64,000 nt of DNA from Dinoroseobacter shibae DFL 12 = DSM 16493 (GCF_000018145.1 NC_009952.1:1984001-2048000); one strand, 5' to 3'; shown: positions 6,957 through 15,854, counted from the stretch's first letter. A program made the numbers and translations. Notes: a model not told the origin generated them from the sequence alone.

Positions 6957-9284
6957 ATGGACGAACTCAAATCGAAAACCGCCCGTGCATTCCTCAATCT
7001 GTGGAACGGGTATGAAAACCGCCATCTCGAACTCCGCTCTCGTGGTGTCAAAAATGAGAACGGTAAAGTCGAGGCCAAGGTCACGACCGAAGATGGTCCG
7101 CTAACCGAAGCGCTTGCGTGGAAGCACATTAGTGGCGAGACGTCTATCGGTGTCGCACCCGTTCGCGCGGACAGCACATGCCGCTTCGGCGTGCTCGATG
7201 TCGACTGGTATGACATGCCGGAGGATGAAGTGCTCGAGCTGGTCAAGCGGATGCGCACGCGCTGCGCCGCCTTCCGCTCGAAGTCGCGTGGGCTGCACAT
7301 CTACGTTTTCACGGATCAACCCGTGCGGGCGAAACTTATGCACGACTACCTTGCTTCGTTGCGTCGTCGCCTGCCCAAAAAGGTCCAGCAAAAGACGGAA
7401 ATCTTCCCCAAGTCGACACAGACGGTCGTAACGCCCGACAACGAGCCGACCTCCATCAATCTTCCGCTCTACGGTTCCCAGCGTGAACTCGCTTGGGTTC
7501 TGACTGACCAGCACATGGGCGTGATCGACGAAGCGGACAAGTCGGTTATCCTCGACATGATCGAGAACGGGTGCCGTGTGTCGGCGTCCACGGTCGAGGA
7601 AATCGCCCGTGAACAGCCGACGCTCGATCATTCGGATATGGGATACAAGGTGCCTGACAACCCGGCTGGGCGTAACGACCTGCTGATGCGGATCGCAATG
7701 TCCATGCAATCGCGCGGCTGGCCGGACACGGAAATGGATGCCGAGATTCGCCGCCTGAATGGCGATACGAATTTCCATCATCTATTCGGAGATGGTCCGC
7801 TGCCCGAAGCCGAGATCGCAAACCTGCTCAAGTCGGCCAAGAAGCGCGAAAAAGGCACGCCTACGCCGCTGCACTACCGCATGGTCGAAAAGTTCAACCG
7901 CGAGTGGGCTGTGATCGACCTTAATGGGAAGATCGAATACCTGCGCAAATCCGCGCCGGAATTCACCACCTATTCCCGCGATGATCTGATGGCAAAAACG
8001 GCGACGCAGCGCGTTCAGTATGGCAAAGGTCAGGTGCCTATTGCCAAACTCTGGATCGAGGATCCCGACCGCGCGGAATATGAAGGCGTTGTGTGCGAAC
8101 CCGAAGGATATGACGGCCCGGGATACAATGTGTTCCGTGGGTTCAAGTGCGCACCACGCGACGGCGACGCCACGGTGTTCAAGGAGTACGTTCTGAACGT
8201 GCTCTGCGGCGGTGACGCCGATCTTGCGCACTGGGTGACGATGTGGTTGGCGGATACCGTTCAACGCCCCACTGAGCCGTCTGTGTCGACCGCTATCGCA
8301 CTGCGCGGGCCACAAGGCGCAGGCAAATCATTCCTTCAAGAAAAGGTGCTTGGGTCGATTTTTCACGACCGCCAAATCACGGTGGTTCATGAAAGCAGCC
8401 GATTGTTCTCCTAGTTCAACCGTTCACTGTTCGGGTGCACCATCGTTGCCTGTGAAGAGTCGATCTTCCACGGCAGCAAGAAGGACGCGGATACGCTGAA
8501 ATCGTTCATTTCGTCGCCGGGCTGGTCGTATGAGGAAAAGTTCAAAGCGACGTTTCGCGCCAAAAATGTCCACCGCCTGATCGCCACGACCAACAACGAA
8601 CATGCCGTCCACGTTGAGCGCGATGACCGCCGCTGGACCGTGATCGAGGTTGCCCAGCCGTTCGACATGACGACCAAGCAAGGGCAGGATGCGGCCTATG
8701 CCTTCTGGGAGCCTTATCATGCCTTTATGCGGTCGGACGACGGCCCAGGCATCGTACTGCGCTATCTGCTCGACTACCCGGTCGATAGGAAGGCGCTGAC
8801 GTTCGCCTATGGGACGGCGGCGAAGGCGCGGGACAAGGTGATGTCCGATCCGGTCATTGCCGTGCTGCATGAAATCGCGGAGGACGGATATTGCCCGGAC
8901 GACGTGAAGGCGGCGGGCGTCGTGTCTGTCAAAACGCTCATGCGGGAGGTTCACAAAAAACCCGGTGGGCGGCGGATGGGCGCGGAGGAAATCGCGGCGC
9001 GTGTCGACCGCCTGATCCCGTTCGCAACAAACGTCCGCAACGCGCAGCATGTGACGGGATATGCCCAGCGGGTCGATGATGGCATGGTGACAGTCAAGGC
9101 GGTGGCAGAGTCGCGGCAGCGCGGTCGTCAGCTCGGCGCGCTGGCCGAATTCCGCGAGGCGGTCGCGCACGTCACCCAAGCCGACTATGCCGATGGGAAG
9201 GAAGAGTGGCACGCATGGTGTCCGCCCGATGATGTCCATGACGCTGAGAGCGTGGGCACAGACAAAGAAGATATTCCGTTCTGA
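6957..9284 (+). pseudogene. Phage/plasmid-type primase-helicase (DUF5906-like) interrupted by in-frame TAG
   Basis: One continuous 775-codon frame broken only by TAG at 8412-8414. The N-terminal 485 residues hold a primase-polymerase-like region (GVLDVDWYD near residue 80, SRGLHIYVF) and then a helicase with Walker A GPQGAGKS (about residue 455). After the stop the frame stays open for 290 codons and continues the helicase: CEESIFHG near Walker B, then LIATTNNEHAVHV and DDRRW, as expected for D5/DUF5906 helicases. The stop lies at the SRLFS-FNRSLF junction, where related proteins tend to have Gln; CAG to TAG is one transition. The product would replicate the island. As it stands it is probably dead unless the amber codon is suppressed. 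An internal restart at 8640 is unlikely to give a working helicase. Confidence 0.8.
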
Positions 9285-9308
9285 CAGGCGGGCGTGTCAC
9301 GGTCGAGA

Positions 9309-9339
9309 AAGGCGTGTCAGGGGGTGACGGGCCTTTTTT
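9309..9339 (+). terminator. Intrinsic terminator after the primase gene
   Basis: AAGGC at 9309-9313 pairs with GCCTT at 9331-9335. An inner GTCA/TGAC stem lies inside, and a T-run at 9334-9339 follows. It lies 24 bases after the primase-helicase stop. Confidence 0.7.
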
Positions 9340-9474
9340 GCTTTCGGGCGAAGCGGTTAGGGGCGAACGTGTCGGTTGCGTCGGTTGTGACGCGGTGCAG
9401 TTTTGTCTCTGCTTAATTGTTGCCCGAGGGCGGATGCGACGCTGATGCGCGGCTTTGCCGCTTTTCAGAATATA

Positions 9475-9501
9475 CTGACACACCTGACACAACTGACAAA
9501 A
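9475..9501. repeat. Three tandem 9-bp CTGACA repeats
   Basis: CTGACACAC, CTGACACAA and CTGACAAAA lie head to tail at 9475-9483, 9484-9492 and 9493-9501. Such short iterons are common at plasmid and satellite origins, and a replication gene is adjacent. No AT-rich unwinding box of note was seen beyond local AT-rich patches at 9700-9720. Confidence 0.45.
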
Positions 9502-9671
9502 ATGCAATTTCTGCAATGGTTTGCTGGTGTGTCGGTTCGATCCGCTGGTGACACAGGGCGACACATCATCGTGGGACGCGCGCTCCCGAGGTGATCCGTT
9601 CCCGCTTTCTCCGCCGATTTGTTGCGACGCGGTCGCAACTGGGTCGATCTGCGAAGGCCGATTGATCGTTA

Positions 9672-9905
9672 ATGAAGCGATCGGCCCGAAAAAACTATAA
9701 TATAACAATCGGTTGTGGGATCGATAGCCCGGTTTTGCAACGTGCTATGCAACGCCGCCTTCCTGCATGGGCATATCCGCGCGCAGATGGTTGGCAAATC
9801 CTACATGACTGCGCACATCTGCACACCGCCTATTCGTGGCGCGGCGTGCCACAAACCAAGCGCACCGACACTGCCAAGCAGCAGTGCGCCTCTACGCGAG
9901 CGTGA
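9672..9905 (+). CDS. Doubtful small ORF
   Basis: A 77-codon ATG frame with a mixed-charge product and several Trp (PAWAYPRADGWQILHDC). No clear ribosome-binding site precedes it and it matches no family I recognise. It overlaps another frame of similar length (9715-9915). It may be spurious; it is listed because the region has no other gene on this strand. Confidence 0.2.
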   Translation: MKRSARKNYNITIGCGIDSPVLQRAMQRRLPAWAYPRADGWQILHDCAHLHTAYSWRGVPQTKRTDTAKQQCASTRA

Positions 9906-9958
9906 AGCGGTATGACCGGCATATCCGCGCATCCGCACCACCATCGCAATGATGCCTG

Positions 9959-10612
9959 TCAGCCGCCCGCTCTGCGTGCCTGACGGCGGGCAGCGACTTC
10001 AGCAATCGCTGCTTCCCAACTCGGGCGCGCTGGTCTGTGGTTCGCGCCGGGAGGGGCGAGGGCATATGCGCTGACATAGTCGATGCCGATGCCGGTCAGG
10101 TAGTGCTTCGCCTTTCCGCCAAAGGCGACAACGGTTGCATTTGGCAGCAACGCAACTTGCCGCACCAAGAAGTTCGATGCGCAGCTGCGATCCGTGGTGC
10201 GCCCGATCTCGTTGTCTATGGAACACAACCGCCCCTCGGTCAGCCAGACGCGCCGCAACTGTTCGTCAAAGGTCAGGTCGGGATAGAGTTGGTCGATGAA
10301 CCAGCGCGTGTTGCGGTGGAACAAATCTGTGCCGTTTTTGAAGCTGTAATAGGCGTGCGAAACACATGCCTGCATTAGCCCGTCTGCACTAATTTCGGGG
10401 TCATACCGCTCGCCATCATGCGGGTGGCCGGGTTTGGAAAACACCATCACCAACTCCACATCTTCCGGCGTGCCAGTCGCTCCAACAAACCCCCTCGGAA
10501 TATGGCCGCTAGCAGGATTCCATTGCGCCTCTCTGCACTGTCCGAAGAAGCGGCAGGGTGAATACGCCTCGGCAAGAAGCGACCTCAAGGGCGAGTTGGG
10601 CAAGGGTGGCAA
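9959..10612 (-). CDS. Uracil-DNA glycosylase superfamily-like protein
   Basis: About 217 aa. ELVMVFSKPGHP sits early, where UDG-fold proteins have their first catalytic loop. VAFGGKAKHYL in the middle and APPGANHRPARPSWE at the end resemble the HPS-type second motif region. This suggests a UDG-like fold; I am not certain it is an active glycosylase. AAGGAG on the minus strand at about 10619-10624 points to the TTG at 10612 as start, six bases downstream; an upstream TTG at 10627 overlaps the site itself. The gene is convergent with the primase region and is alone on this strand among the island's phage genes. Its role could be base-excision repair or recognition of modified phage DNA (inference). 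Confidence 0.45.
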   Translation of the reverse strand: MPPLPNSPLRSLLAEAYSPCRFFGQCREAQWNPASGHIPRGFVGATGTPEDVELVMVFSKPGHPHDGERYDPEISADGLMQACVSHAYYSFKNGTDLFHRNTRWFIDQLYPDLTFDEQLRRVWLTEGRLCSIDNEIGRTTDRSCASNFLVRQVALLPNATVVAFGGKAKHYLTGIGIDYVSAYALAPPGANHRPARPSWEAAIAEVAARRQARRAGG

Positions 10613-10798
10613 CGCAATCTCCTTCAATCAATCGGGCAGTAAACCAACACCTCATTTTCCCACCATTCCACCTAAAGTAAATGCCAACGCTCCCAAGCCA
10701 GGTGATACGAAAAATCGAGCCTGACCATACACCTGCGCGCGCCCTGATCAGGCTCACTGGATGGCCGGGGCGCGCGCACTCAAAACGCGGAGCAGAAC

Positions 10799-11065
10799 AT
10801 GCGGATAGAAGCCGAATCTGCGGACGGACGGGCAATCTTGACCGTCACCACCCTCAGCAGCTCATCCGAGTTGTCCATTGACGACGCCCACGATCTGGCG
10901 GACGACTTGGACGCGTTTCTGTCTGATCCCGAGGCGGATGACCATTTTGGTTCATCCTACGCCATCACGGCGGCGGGCAGCGGCCTCAAGGTGTCGACCA
11001 AAACGGGATCGTTCGATCTGCAGTGGCGCTGGATCATCCCCGTCATCAATGACCTTCGAGCCTGA
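10799..11065 (+). CDS. Small acidic protein of unknown function
   Basis: An 88-aa product starting MRIEAESADGRAILTV. It is acidic, with one low-complexity Ser run and a DDAHDLADDLDAFLSDPEADD helix, then beta-like segments ending in QWRWIIPVI. There is no family I can name. A weak GGAG lies 8 bases before the ATG. It sits before the phage-type cluster 11268-15854 in the same direction. Size and charge would suit a DNA-mimic or anti-restriction role, but there is no direct evidence. Confidence 0.5.
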   Translation: MRIEAESADGRAILTVTTLSSSSELSIDDAHDLADDLDAFLSDPEADDHFGSSYAITAAGSGLKVSTKTGSFDLQWRWIIPVINDLRA

Positions 11066-11267
11066 CAAAACACCAGACGGGTGGGACGCCAACTCCACCT
11101 AAAAAACTCCTTAGATCAATGTGTTCCACCTTATTCTCCGGTCGGAGCAGCAATAAGCGGTTGATACATTGTGCATGACGGATCGGCGATCTTGTCATGT
11201 CCCAATCAAGAAGCGGGCGTGGCATCCAGCCGCGCCCGCTTCGATTGAGACATGAAAGGAACAGCCA

Positions 11268-11951
11268 ATGGCAGACGACACCAACGCCGCTCTCCAAGCC
11301 CTTATCAAGCAGGTGATAACGCTTACCGAGACAGTCGAGGCGCAGTCAAAACGTCTCGACGGCTTGCACGACTTTAACACCCGCATCTTGGACGAGAAGA
11401 AAGACCTCCAACGCAAACTCGCATCTCCACCCGCCAACGACGAAGTGACAGAAACGCGCCGCCTGCTCGACGCCATCAACAACCCAAAGCGCGCTGAACC
11501 CGACAACCTGACGCCCAAACAGGCAGCGGAGAAGGCGGCGAAGGATCAGGCGGAACGCCAGCGGCTTGCGCGCCTTCGCGCCTCTGGGATCGACCCGAAC
11601 AATCCGGTCGTCGAACTGACGCGGGCGGAGGCGCGCGATACGCACCGCTACCGCGAAATGCGCGAACTTGCTGCTCTGGCCGGCACGACGTTGCGGGTCG
11701 TGGACAATCCCAACCACTTCGACCCGGCCCAGCAAGGACGGCCCGAGATCGCGCAGACGCGTTCCGCTGTGATCAAGGATGCGGACAACAAGCGCGTCTA
11801 TGTCCGGCGCGATGTAATGGGATCGTCCAACTTCCGGCAGCAGTATAGCAACCTGCGCGCCGCCGGTTTCGTGCCCGTGACGTGGAGCGATCCGTCGGAT
11901 CTTCCCGACCACATCCGCGAGCAAGTGGAGGCGAATGATGGCAACGCCTGA
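11268..11951 (+). CDS. Phage-type protein with N-terminal coiled coil, unknown function
   Basis: A 227-aa product. The first 60 residues form a heptad-rich helix (ALIKQVITLTETVEAQSKRL) and residues 80-110 a charged Lys/Glu/Gln-rich helix. The C-terminal 100 residues look folded (HRYREMRELAALAGTTLRVV, VYVRRDVMGSSNFRQQY). AAAGGA precedes the ATG. The stop overlaps the next start by 17 bases, so the genes are coupled. It is the first gene of the run leading to the terminase genes. A structural-scaffold or packaging accessory role is possible but unproven. Confidence 0.6.
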   Translation: MADDTNAALQALIKQVITLTETVEAQSKRLDGLHDFNTRILDEKKDLQRKLASPPANDEVTETRRLLDAINNPKRAEPDNLTPKQAAEKAAKDQAERQRLARLRASGIDPNNPVVELTRAEARDTHRYREMRELAALAGTTLRVVDNPNHFDPAQQGRPEIAQTRSAVIKDADNKRVYVRRDVMGSSNFRQQYSNLRAAGFVPVTWSDPSDLPDHIREQVEANDGNA

Positions 11952-12333
11952 GGATAGAGCCTGCCTGCAATTCGCGCTGAATGTCGTGTTCGGATTTGGC
12001 CCGGAAGACGATCTTTATGTTCTGCGCGACGGCCAGAGATACGCCACCGGCCATGATGTAATCACCGTCGATCCGTCAGGCGACCCGACCGATGCCGTAA
12101 TAGCCACGCTCACGGCGATGATGAAACTCCACCTCGGCGGCGTCCCGTTTGGACAGTTGCGCGACGACCTCCTGCGGTCGGGCGTTGGGGAACAATTCGC
12201 AAATCGCGTGCATGATCATCTGGTCGATGTCTCCGTTGAGGAATGGAAACGCCTGCGCGAGCGCGCGGCATGGTATCGCAACGATAACGCCCAGCCCATC
12301 GCCGCCCCAACCGACAAGTCAGGAGACACCTGA
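11935..12333 (+). CDS. Small phage-type protein, unknown function
   Basis: A 132-aa acidic product (MMATPEDRACLQFALNVVFGFGPEDD) with a helical second half (VSVEEWKRLRERAAWYRND). GTGGAGGCG gives a good ribosome-binding site inside the upstream gene. ATG at 11935 or 11938 are both possible. The gene lies directly before the terminase small-subunit-like gene and is probably co-transcribed with it. No domain was recognised. Confidence 0.6.
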   Translation: MMATPEDRACLQFALNVVFGFGPEDDLYVLRDGQRYATGHDVITVDPSGDPTDAVIATLTAMMKLHLGGVPFGQLRDDLLRSGVGEQFANRVHDHLVDVSVEEWKRLRERAAWYRNDNAQPIAAPTDKSGDT

Positions 12334-12737
12334 AAATGGCGGGCAACAAGGCGTCCGGGCGGCATGGCGTGATCGACAACCACCCGGAGAAAACTTCGAT
12401 CATCAAGGATATCGTGCTTGGGCGGCGGTCATTGACAGACATCGCCCGCCGGATTGGCACCCACCCGGACACTGTGCGCCGATATCGGGACACAAAGATC
12501 ACGGAAGAAACGCGCCGCCGCATCATTGCTGAAAATCGCATCGAAGGGATCGAGGCGGACACCGCCATCGTGAACGAGGAACGGATGGACGTTGCCCGGA
12601 CCTATGAAAAGTTGGCGCGGCGGGTCGAAACGCTGATCACAAAAGCGGAGGAAATCGAGGATGACGTTTTCGCGCTCGCGGCTATGGAAGGTCTGCGCAA
12701 GGTGTTGCGGGTGACCTGCTCCCCTTTGAGTCCGCGT

Positions 12738-13559
12738 TTATAGGTTAGCTCTGTTCAGGGTTTGGTCCTCTCTTGACCGTTGGTGATACTCCCGCGGGGT
12801 GAGCCCGTCGAGACTCGAGTGCGGGCGGTGGTGGTTGTAGTCGTCGCGCCATGCCGCAATCATGCGGCAGGCATGGCGCAGTGACGGGAACAGGTGTTCG
12901 TTCAGGCATTCCTCTCGCATCCTCCCGTTGAAGCTTTCGACGAGGCCATTCTGCATGGGCTTTCCGGGCGCGATGTAGTGCCAGTCGACTTTACGGTCTT
13001 CCTGCCATTTCAGCATCGCGTTGCTTGTCAGTTCGGTTCCATTGTCGCTGACCACAAGGCAGGGGTACCCACGCAGCTCGGCGATCCGATCCAACTCGCG
13101 GGCGACACGTGCGCCGCTGATGGATGTATCGACCACAGCGGCCAGACATTCCCGGCTAAAGTCATCAATCACGTTTAGCACCCTGAACCGACGCCCGTCT
13201 TCCAGCGCATCCGACATGAAGTCGAGGGACCACCTCTGGTTTGGCCCCTGCGGGATCGCCATGGGCGTCCTGGTGCCCACTGCGCGCTTGCGTCCGCCCC
13301 GTTTACGAACGGTTAACCCTTCGTCGCGGTAGAGCCGGTACAGTTTCTTCCAGTTTACCTCCCAGCCCTCACGCTTCAGCAGCATGTGCAGGCGGCGATA
13401 ACCGAACCGACGCCGCTCGGACGCCAGTTCTTTCATCCTCACCCGCAGTTCCGTGTCGGCAAGGCGCTTCGACCGACGCCGATACACACGCGGATCGATC
13501 CCCGCCAGCGCGCACGCCCGGCGCTGATTGTAGCCTTTTGTCTTCATGGCCCAGTCCAC
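12738..13559 (-). CDS. IS3-family transposase OrfB (DDE integrase core)
   Basis: 273 codons counted from GTG 13559. It lies in the -1 frame relative to orfA, so it is probably made mainly as an OrfAB fusion by frameshifting at 13589-13595. It has the HTH_21-type [18 protein letters not shown] segment and then the rve core. The DDE residues are Asp in SLDFMSD, Asp in VSDNGTEL and Glu in [18 protein letters not shown]. The tail [16 protein letters not shown] is typical of the family. The catalytic set is complete and there is no internal stop. Confidence 0.9.
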   Translation of the reverse strand: MDWAMKTKGYNQRRACALAGIDPRVYRRRSKRLADTELRVRMKELASERRRFGYRRLHMLLKREGWEVNWKKLYRLYRDEGLTVRKRGGRKRAVGTRTPMAIPQGPNQRWSLDFMSDALEDGRRFRVLNVIDDFSRECLAAVVDTSISGARVARELDRIAELRGYPCLVVSDNGTELTSNAMLKWQEDRKVDWHYIAPGKPMQNGLVESFNGRMREECLNEHLFPSLRHACRMIAAWRDDYNHHRPHSSLDGLTPREYHQRSREDQTLNRANL

Positions 13560-13582
13560 GGCATTCCTCCTTGAACCGGGCC

Positions 13583-13849
13583 TCAGAAGTTTTTTCCAAG
13601 CATTTCCTTAAGCGTCGCAACATCCATCATCTGCTCAGCCAGCATCTTCTTCAGTTTGGCGTTCTCAGATTCCAGCGTCTTCAAACGTCGCGCATCTGAC
13701 ACTTCCATGCCACCATACTTGGATCGCCACTTGTAGAAGGTCGCGTCACTGATCCCGTACTTGCGACACAACTCCTTCGCGCCCAACCCAGCCTGGTGCT
13801 CCTTAAGAATGCCAATGATCTGTTCTTCACTGAAACGGCTTCTCTTCAT
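13583..13849 (-). CDS. IS3-family transposase OrfA
   Basis: An 88-aa HTH protein starting [19 protein letters not shown]. The HTH is [26 protein letters not shown], followed by a leucine-zipper-like [19 protein letters not shown] helix used for multimerisation. The ATG at 13849 follows AGGAG by seven bases; the longer GTG start at 13864 overlaps that site. The frame ends GKNF-stop, with A-AAA-AAC (13589-13595 on the minus strand) positioned for a -1 shift into orfB, which would make the OrfAB transposase. Confidence 0.9.
   Translation of the reverse strand: MKRSRFSEEQIIGILKEHQAGLGAKELCRKYGISDATFYKWRSKYGGMEVSDARRLKTLESENAKLKKMLAEQMMDVATLKEMLGKNF
13589..13595 (-). promoter_or_regulatory. Programmed -1 frameshift site A-AAA-AAC
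   Basis: On the minus strand the orfA codons GGA AAA AAC contain the heptamer A-AAA-AAC in the correct phase, six bases before the orfA stop. OrfB is open in the -1 frame from this point. This is the classic IS3-family arrangement. Confidence 0.8.
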
Positions 13850-14111
13850 CGTCTGTCTCCTCACTTAGAGAACAGGCTAACCAAAATTTGAGGACATTTC
13901 AGGGGAGCAGGTCACGGGACATCGCCACCATGCACGGCAAGATGGCAACCAGCTTGTCCGTCGAAGTCACGCTGTCGGAATCGCCGGAATGGGTCACGTT
14001 GAAACGGATCATCTCGGAGGTGTGTGAAGAGGTGCCCGCTGCCCGTGAACCGTTCCTTCGCCGAATGCGTCATGAAGTGTTGTCGGTAGCAAAAGAGGAA
14101 GGTGGCCCGCT

Positions 14112-14366
14112 ATGACCTGTCGCGAGTTCGAGGGATGGGAGGAATATGGACGCCGCCTTGCTGCGGCCACAGCCGCCGGATCGCCTGAATGGGTGTGCCT
14201 CCCTCAAACCGAGGCGGTCATGCTGGCAGAGGGCGGTAGACTCTACTTCACAGGACGCCCGTGCAAACGCGGCCACGTATCGCCGCGCGACGCAAACCGC
14301 TGCTGCACTCAGTGCAATGTCGTCAACATGCGCGCCTTCTATGATCGGAAGAAGAATGCCTTTTGA
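14112..14366 (+). CDS. Small zinc-finger protein, HNH/endonuclease-VII-like Cys motif
   Basis: An 84-aa product. After a 45-residue helical start it has GRPCKRGHVSPRDANRCC and CTQCN, a CxRGH...RxxxxCxxC pattern seen in small phage zinc-binding proteins and endonuclease VII-like folds. Only this zinc part is present, so it may bind DNA rather than cut it. It overlaps the preceding gene by 4 bases (ATGA) and the large-terminase gene by 11. HNH-type proteins next to terminase genes are common in cos phages and assist packaging; that is the likely context here. Confidence 0.5.
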   Translation: MTCREFEGWEEYGRRLAAATAAGSPEWVCLPQTEAVMLAEGGRLYFTGRPCKRGHVSPRDANRCCTQCNVVNMRAFYDRKKNAF

Positions 14367-15138
14367 CGCTCTCATCCCTTGGGCGGAAGACCTTGAGCGC
14401 CGGCTCGATCCCGTCTCGCGCCTCACGCACTGGATGGGGCACGCGCCCGATCCCTGGCAGGTCGAGGCGTTCACCACCCGGGCGACTGAGGTTGCGCTGC
14501 GGGTTGGGCGTCAGTCGGGTAAGACATCGGTTCTCGCCGCGCGAGCGGTCGAGGAATTGCATGTGCCGGAATCGCTGACCTTGTGTGTCGCACCTGCCGA
14601 GCGGCAGGCGAAAATCATCGCCCGCGAGATTGGGCGGCAGTTGCAGCGGACATCGCTTGTGATCAACCGCCCAACTCAAACCGAACTGGAGATCGCAAAC
14701 GGCGCGCGGGTCATTGCGCTGCCATCGACCTCGGACACGATCCGGGGCTTTCCTGCGGTGTCCTGCCTGATCATCGACGAATGTGCCTTCCTGCAAGGCG
14801 ACGGAGGCGGCGAAGACCTGATTTCATCCGTGCTGCCAATGCTTACCGAAGACGGGCAGGTGTTCTTCAGCAGCACACCCGCAGGCAAGAACAACTATTT
14901 CGCCCGGCTGTTCCTTGATGCGAAGCCGGGTGACGGTATCCACCGCATCGTTGTGCGCGGGACGGACATTCCGAGGCTGGCGGACAAGGTGGAGCGGATG
15001 CGCCGCACGCTCTCCGCGACGAAGTTTCGGCAGGAAATTTTGGTCGAAATGCTGGCCGACGGTCAGGCGTATTTTGACCTCTCTATCATCGAACAGGCCA
15101 CCAGCAAGACGGAGAAGGCAATATGTCCGAGGCTGTAA
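14356..15138 (+). CDS. Terminase large subunit, ATPase part
   Basis: A 260-aa protein with a packaging-ATPase fold: Walker A RVGRQSGKTS near residue 52, Walker B CLIIDECAF near residue 135, and a coupling motif FFSSTPAGKN. It opens MPFDALIPWAEDLERRL; ATG 14356 follows GGAAG. It stops where the nuclease part would begin in a single-chain TerL. The next ORF overlaps it by 16 bases in the -1 frame and supplies the nuclease. It would power DNA translocation into a capsid. No capsid genes are nearby, so heads would have to come from a helper phage (inference). Confidence 0.8.
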   Translation: MPFDALIPWAEDLERRLDPVSRLTHWMGHAPDPWQVEAFTTRATEVALRVGRQSGKTSVLAARAVEELHVPESLTLCVAPAERQAKIIAREIGRQLQRTSLVINRPTQTELEIANGARVIALPSTSDTIRGFPAVSCLIIDECAFLQGDGGGEDLISSVLPMLTEDGQVFFSSTPAGKNNYFARLFLDAKPGDGIHRIVVRGTDIPRLADKVERMRRTLSATKFRQEILVEMLADGQAYFDLSIIEQATSKTEKAICPRL

Positions 15139-15854
15139 CCAAACCCGAATTGAACCTCGTCTATCACCCGGATGGACGCGTAGTGAACGAGACCAACAAC
15201 GATCCTGCCGTGCCGCGCGTCACTGGCTTTTCGCGATACTGGCTGGCCGCAGACCTCGGGCAGGCAAACGATTACTCGGCGGTCGTGGTACTCAAGGACG
15301 AGGCTCTGCCGATCATCGACAACGGCAAGTGCATCGTAGGCCCGCGCGAACGGACGGTCGTCTACGCCGACCGCTTCCGTGGCGTGTCCTACGTCGATGT
15401 GGTCGATCATCTGATCCGCCTCAAGAACGCTCCGCCGTTCGCCGGTAAGACGGCCCTGTGTATCGACGGTACGTCCATTGGGCGCGTCGTCTCGGACATG
15501 CTCTGGGAGCAGAATGTGAACCACCATGCGATCCAGATGACGGGCGGGCAGGATTGGTCGCGGAAAGGCCGCTATGTCAACGCGGGCAAGACGCTCATGA
15601 TCGAGACCACCGCCGTGCTGTTCGCCTCCGGCGACATTAAGTTTGCCCAAGACCTGCCGTTACGGCAGGAGATCGAAGATGACCTTGGATCGTTCACGAC
15701 AGCGACGACGGCTGCGGGCAATCAGGTCATCACGCAGTCGCGATCATCGGCTGGGCACGGCGACCTCGGCATTGCCCTGATCGTCGGGGCCTTCGCATCC
15801 CACTACCTGCACAGGCAGCACATCGTTGTCTCGAGTCTGAAGGGTTGGCATTGA
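15123..15854 (+). CDS. Terminase large subunit, nuclease part
   Basis: A 243-aa protein with the RNase H-like nuclease of large terminases: Asp in AADLGQANDYSA, Asp in LCIDGTSIG, and the GHGDLGIALIVGA segment matching the HDDLV-type third acidic motif. It overlaps the ATPase ORF by 16 bases. GGAGAAGG lies about 6 bases before its ATG, so independent translation is plausible; a -1 frameshift joining the two is the alternative. A two-ORF TerL is unusual. The nuclease acidic residues are intact, which argues against simple decay. Confidence 0.75.
   Translation: MSEAVTKPELNLVYHPDGRVVNETNNDPAVPRVTGFSRYWLAADLGQANDYSAVVVLKDEALPIIDNGKCIVGPRERTVVYADRFRGVSYVDVVDHLIRLKNAPPFAGKTALCIDGTSIGRVVSDMLWEQNVNHHAIQMTGGQDWSRKGRYVNAGKTLMIETTAVLFASGDIKFAQDLPLRQEIEDDLGSFTTATTAAGNQVITQSRSSAGHGDLGIALIVGAFASHYLHRQHIVVSSLKGWH

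Larger units (their letters stand above)
9285..9958. other. 674-base mostly non-coding region, possible replication origin
   Basis: This stretch separates the plus-strand primase gene from the minus-strand UDG-like gene. It starts with a good terminator (9309-9339). It has three tandem CTGACA-type 9-mers (9475-9501), and GTGTC words recur at about 9296, 9313, 9370 and 9530. One inverted CGTTGCAAAA word occurs at 9733-9742. Only one weak ORF (9672-9905) is seen. Iteron-like repeats beside a primase-helicase suggest an origin, but this is inference. Confidence 0.4.
12712..13914 (-). mobile_element. IS3-family insertion sequence, 1203 bp
   Basis: Terminal inverted repeats of 14 matching bases, TGACCTGCTCCCCT, lie at 12712-12725 and 13901-13914 (inverted). 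The ends are TG...CA. A 4-bp CGGG target duplication lies at 12708-12711 and 13915-13918. The element carries orfA and orfB on the minus strand with an A6C slippery site between them. Intact ends and frames suggest recent transposition. A 4-bp duplication fits the IS407-type branch of the IS3 family, but I did not confirm the subgroup. Confidence 0.92.
12336..14115 (+). pseudogene. Terminase small-subunit-like HTH protein, split by IS insertion
   Basis: Removing the IS (12712-13914) and one CGGG copy joins 12336-12711 to 13919-14115 in frame, giving a 190-aa protein. Residues 28-50 form an HTH (SLTDIARRIGTHPDTVRRYR), followed by long helices, as in many phage terminase small subunits that bind pac/cos DNA. 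The restored junction reads KVLRDIATMHGK. The gene lies immediately before a zinc-binding protein and the large terminase. As inserted, the 5' part makes a 135-aa product ending in ten IS-encoded residues; the 3' part could restart at ATG 13930. The function is inferred from position and fold. Confidence 0.7.
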
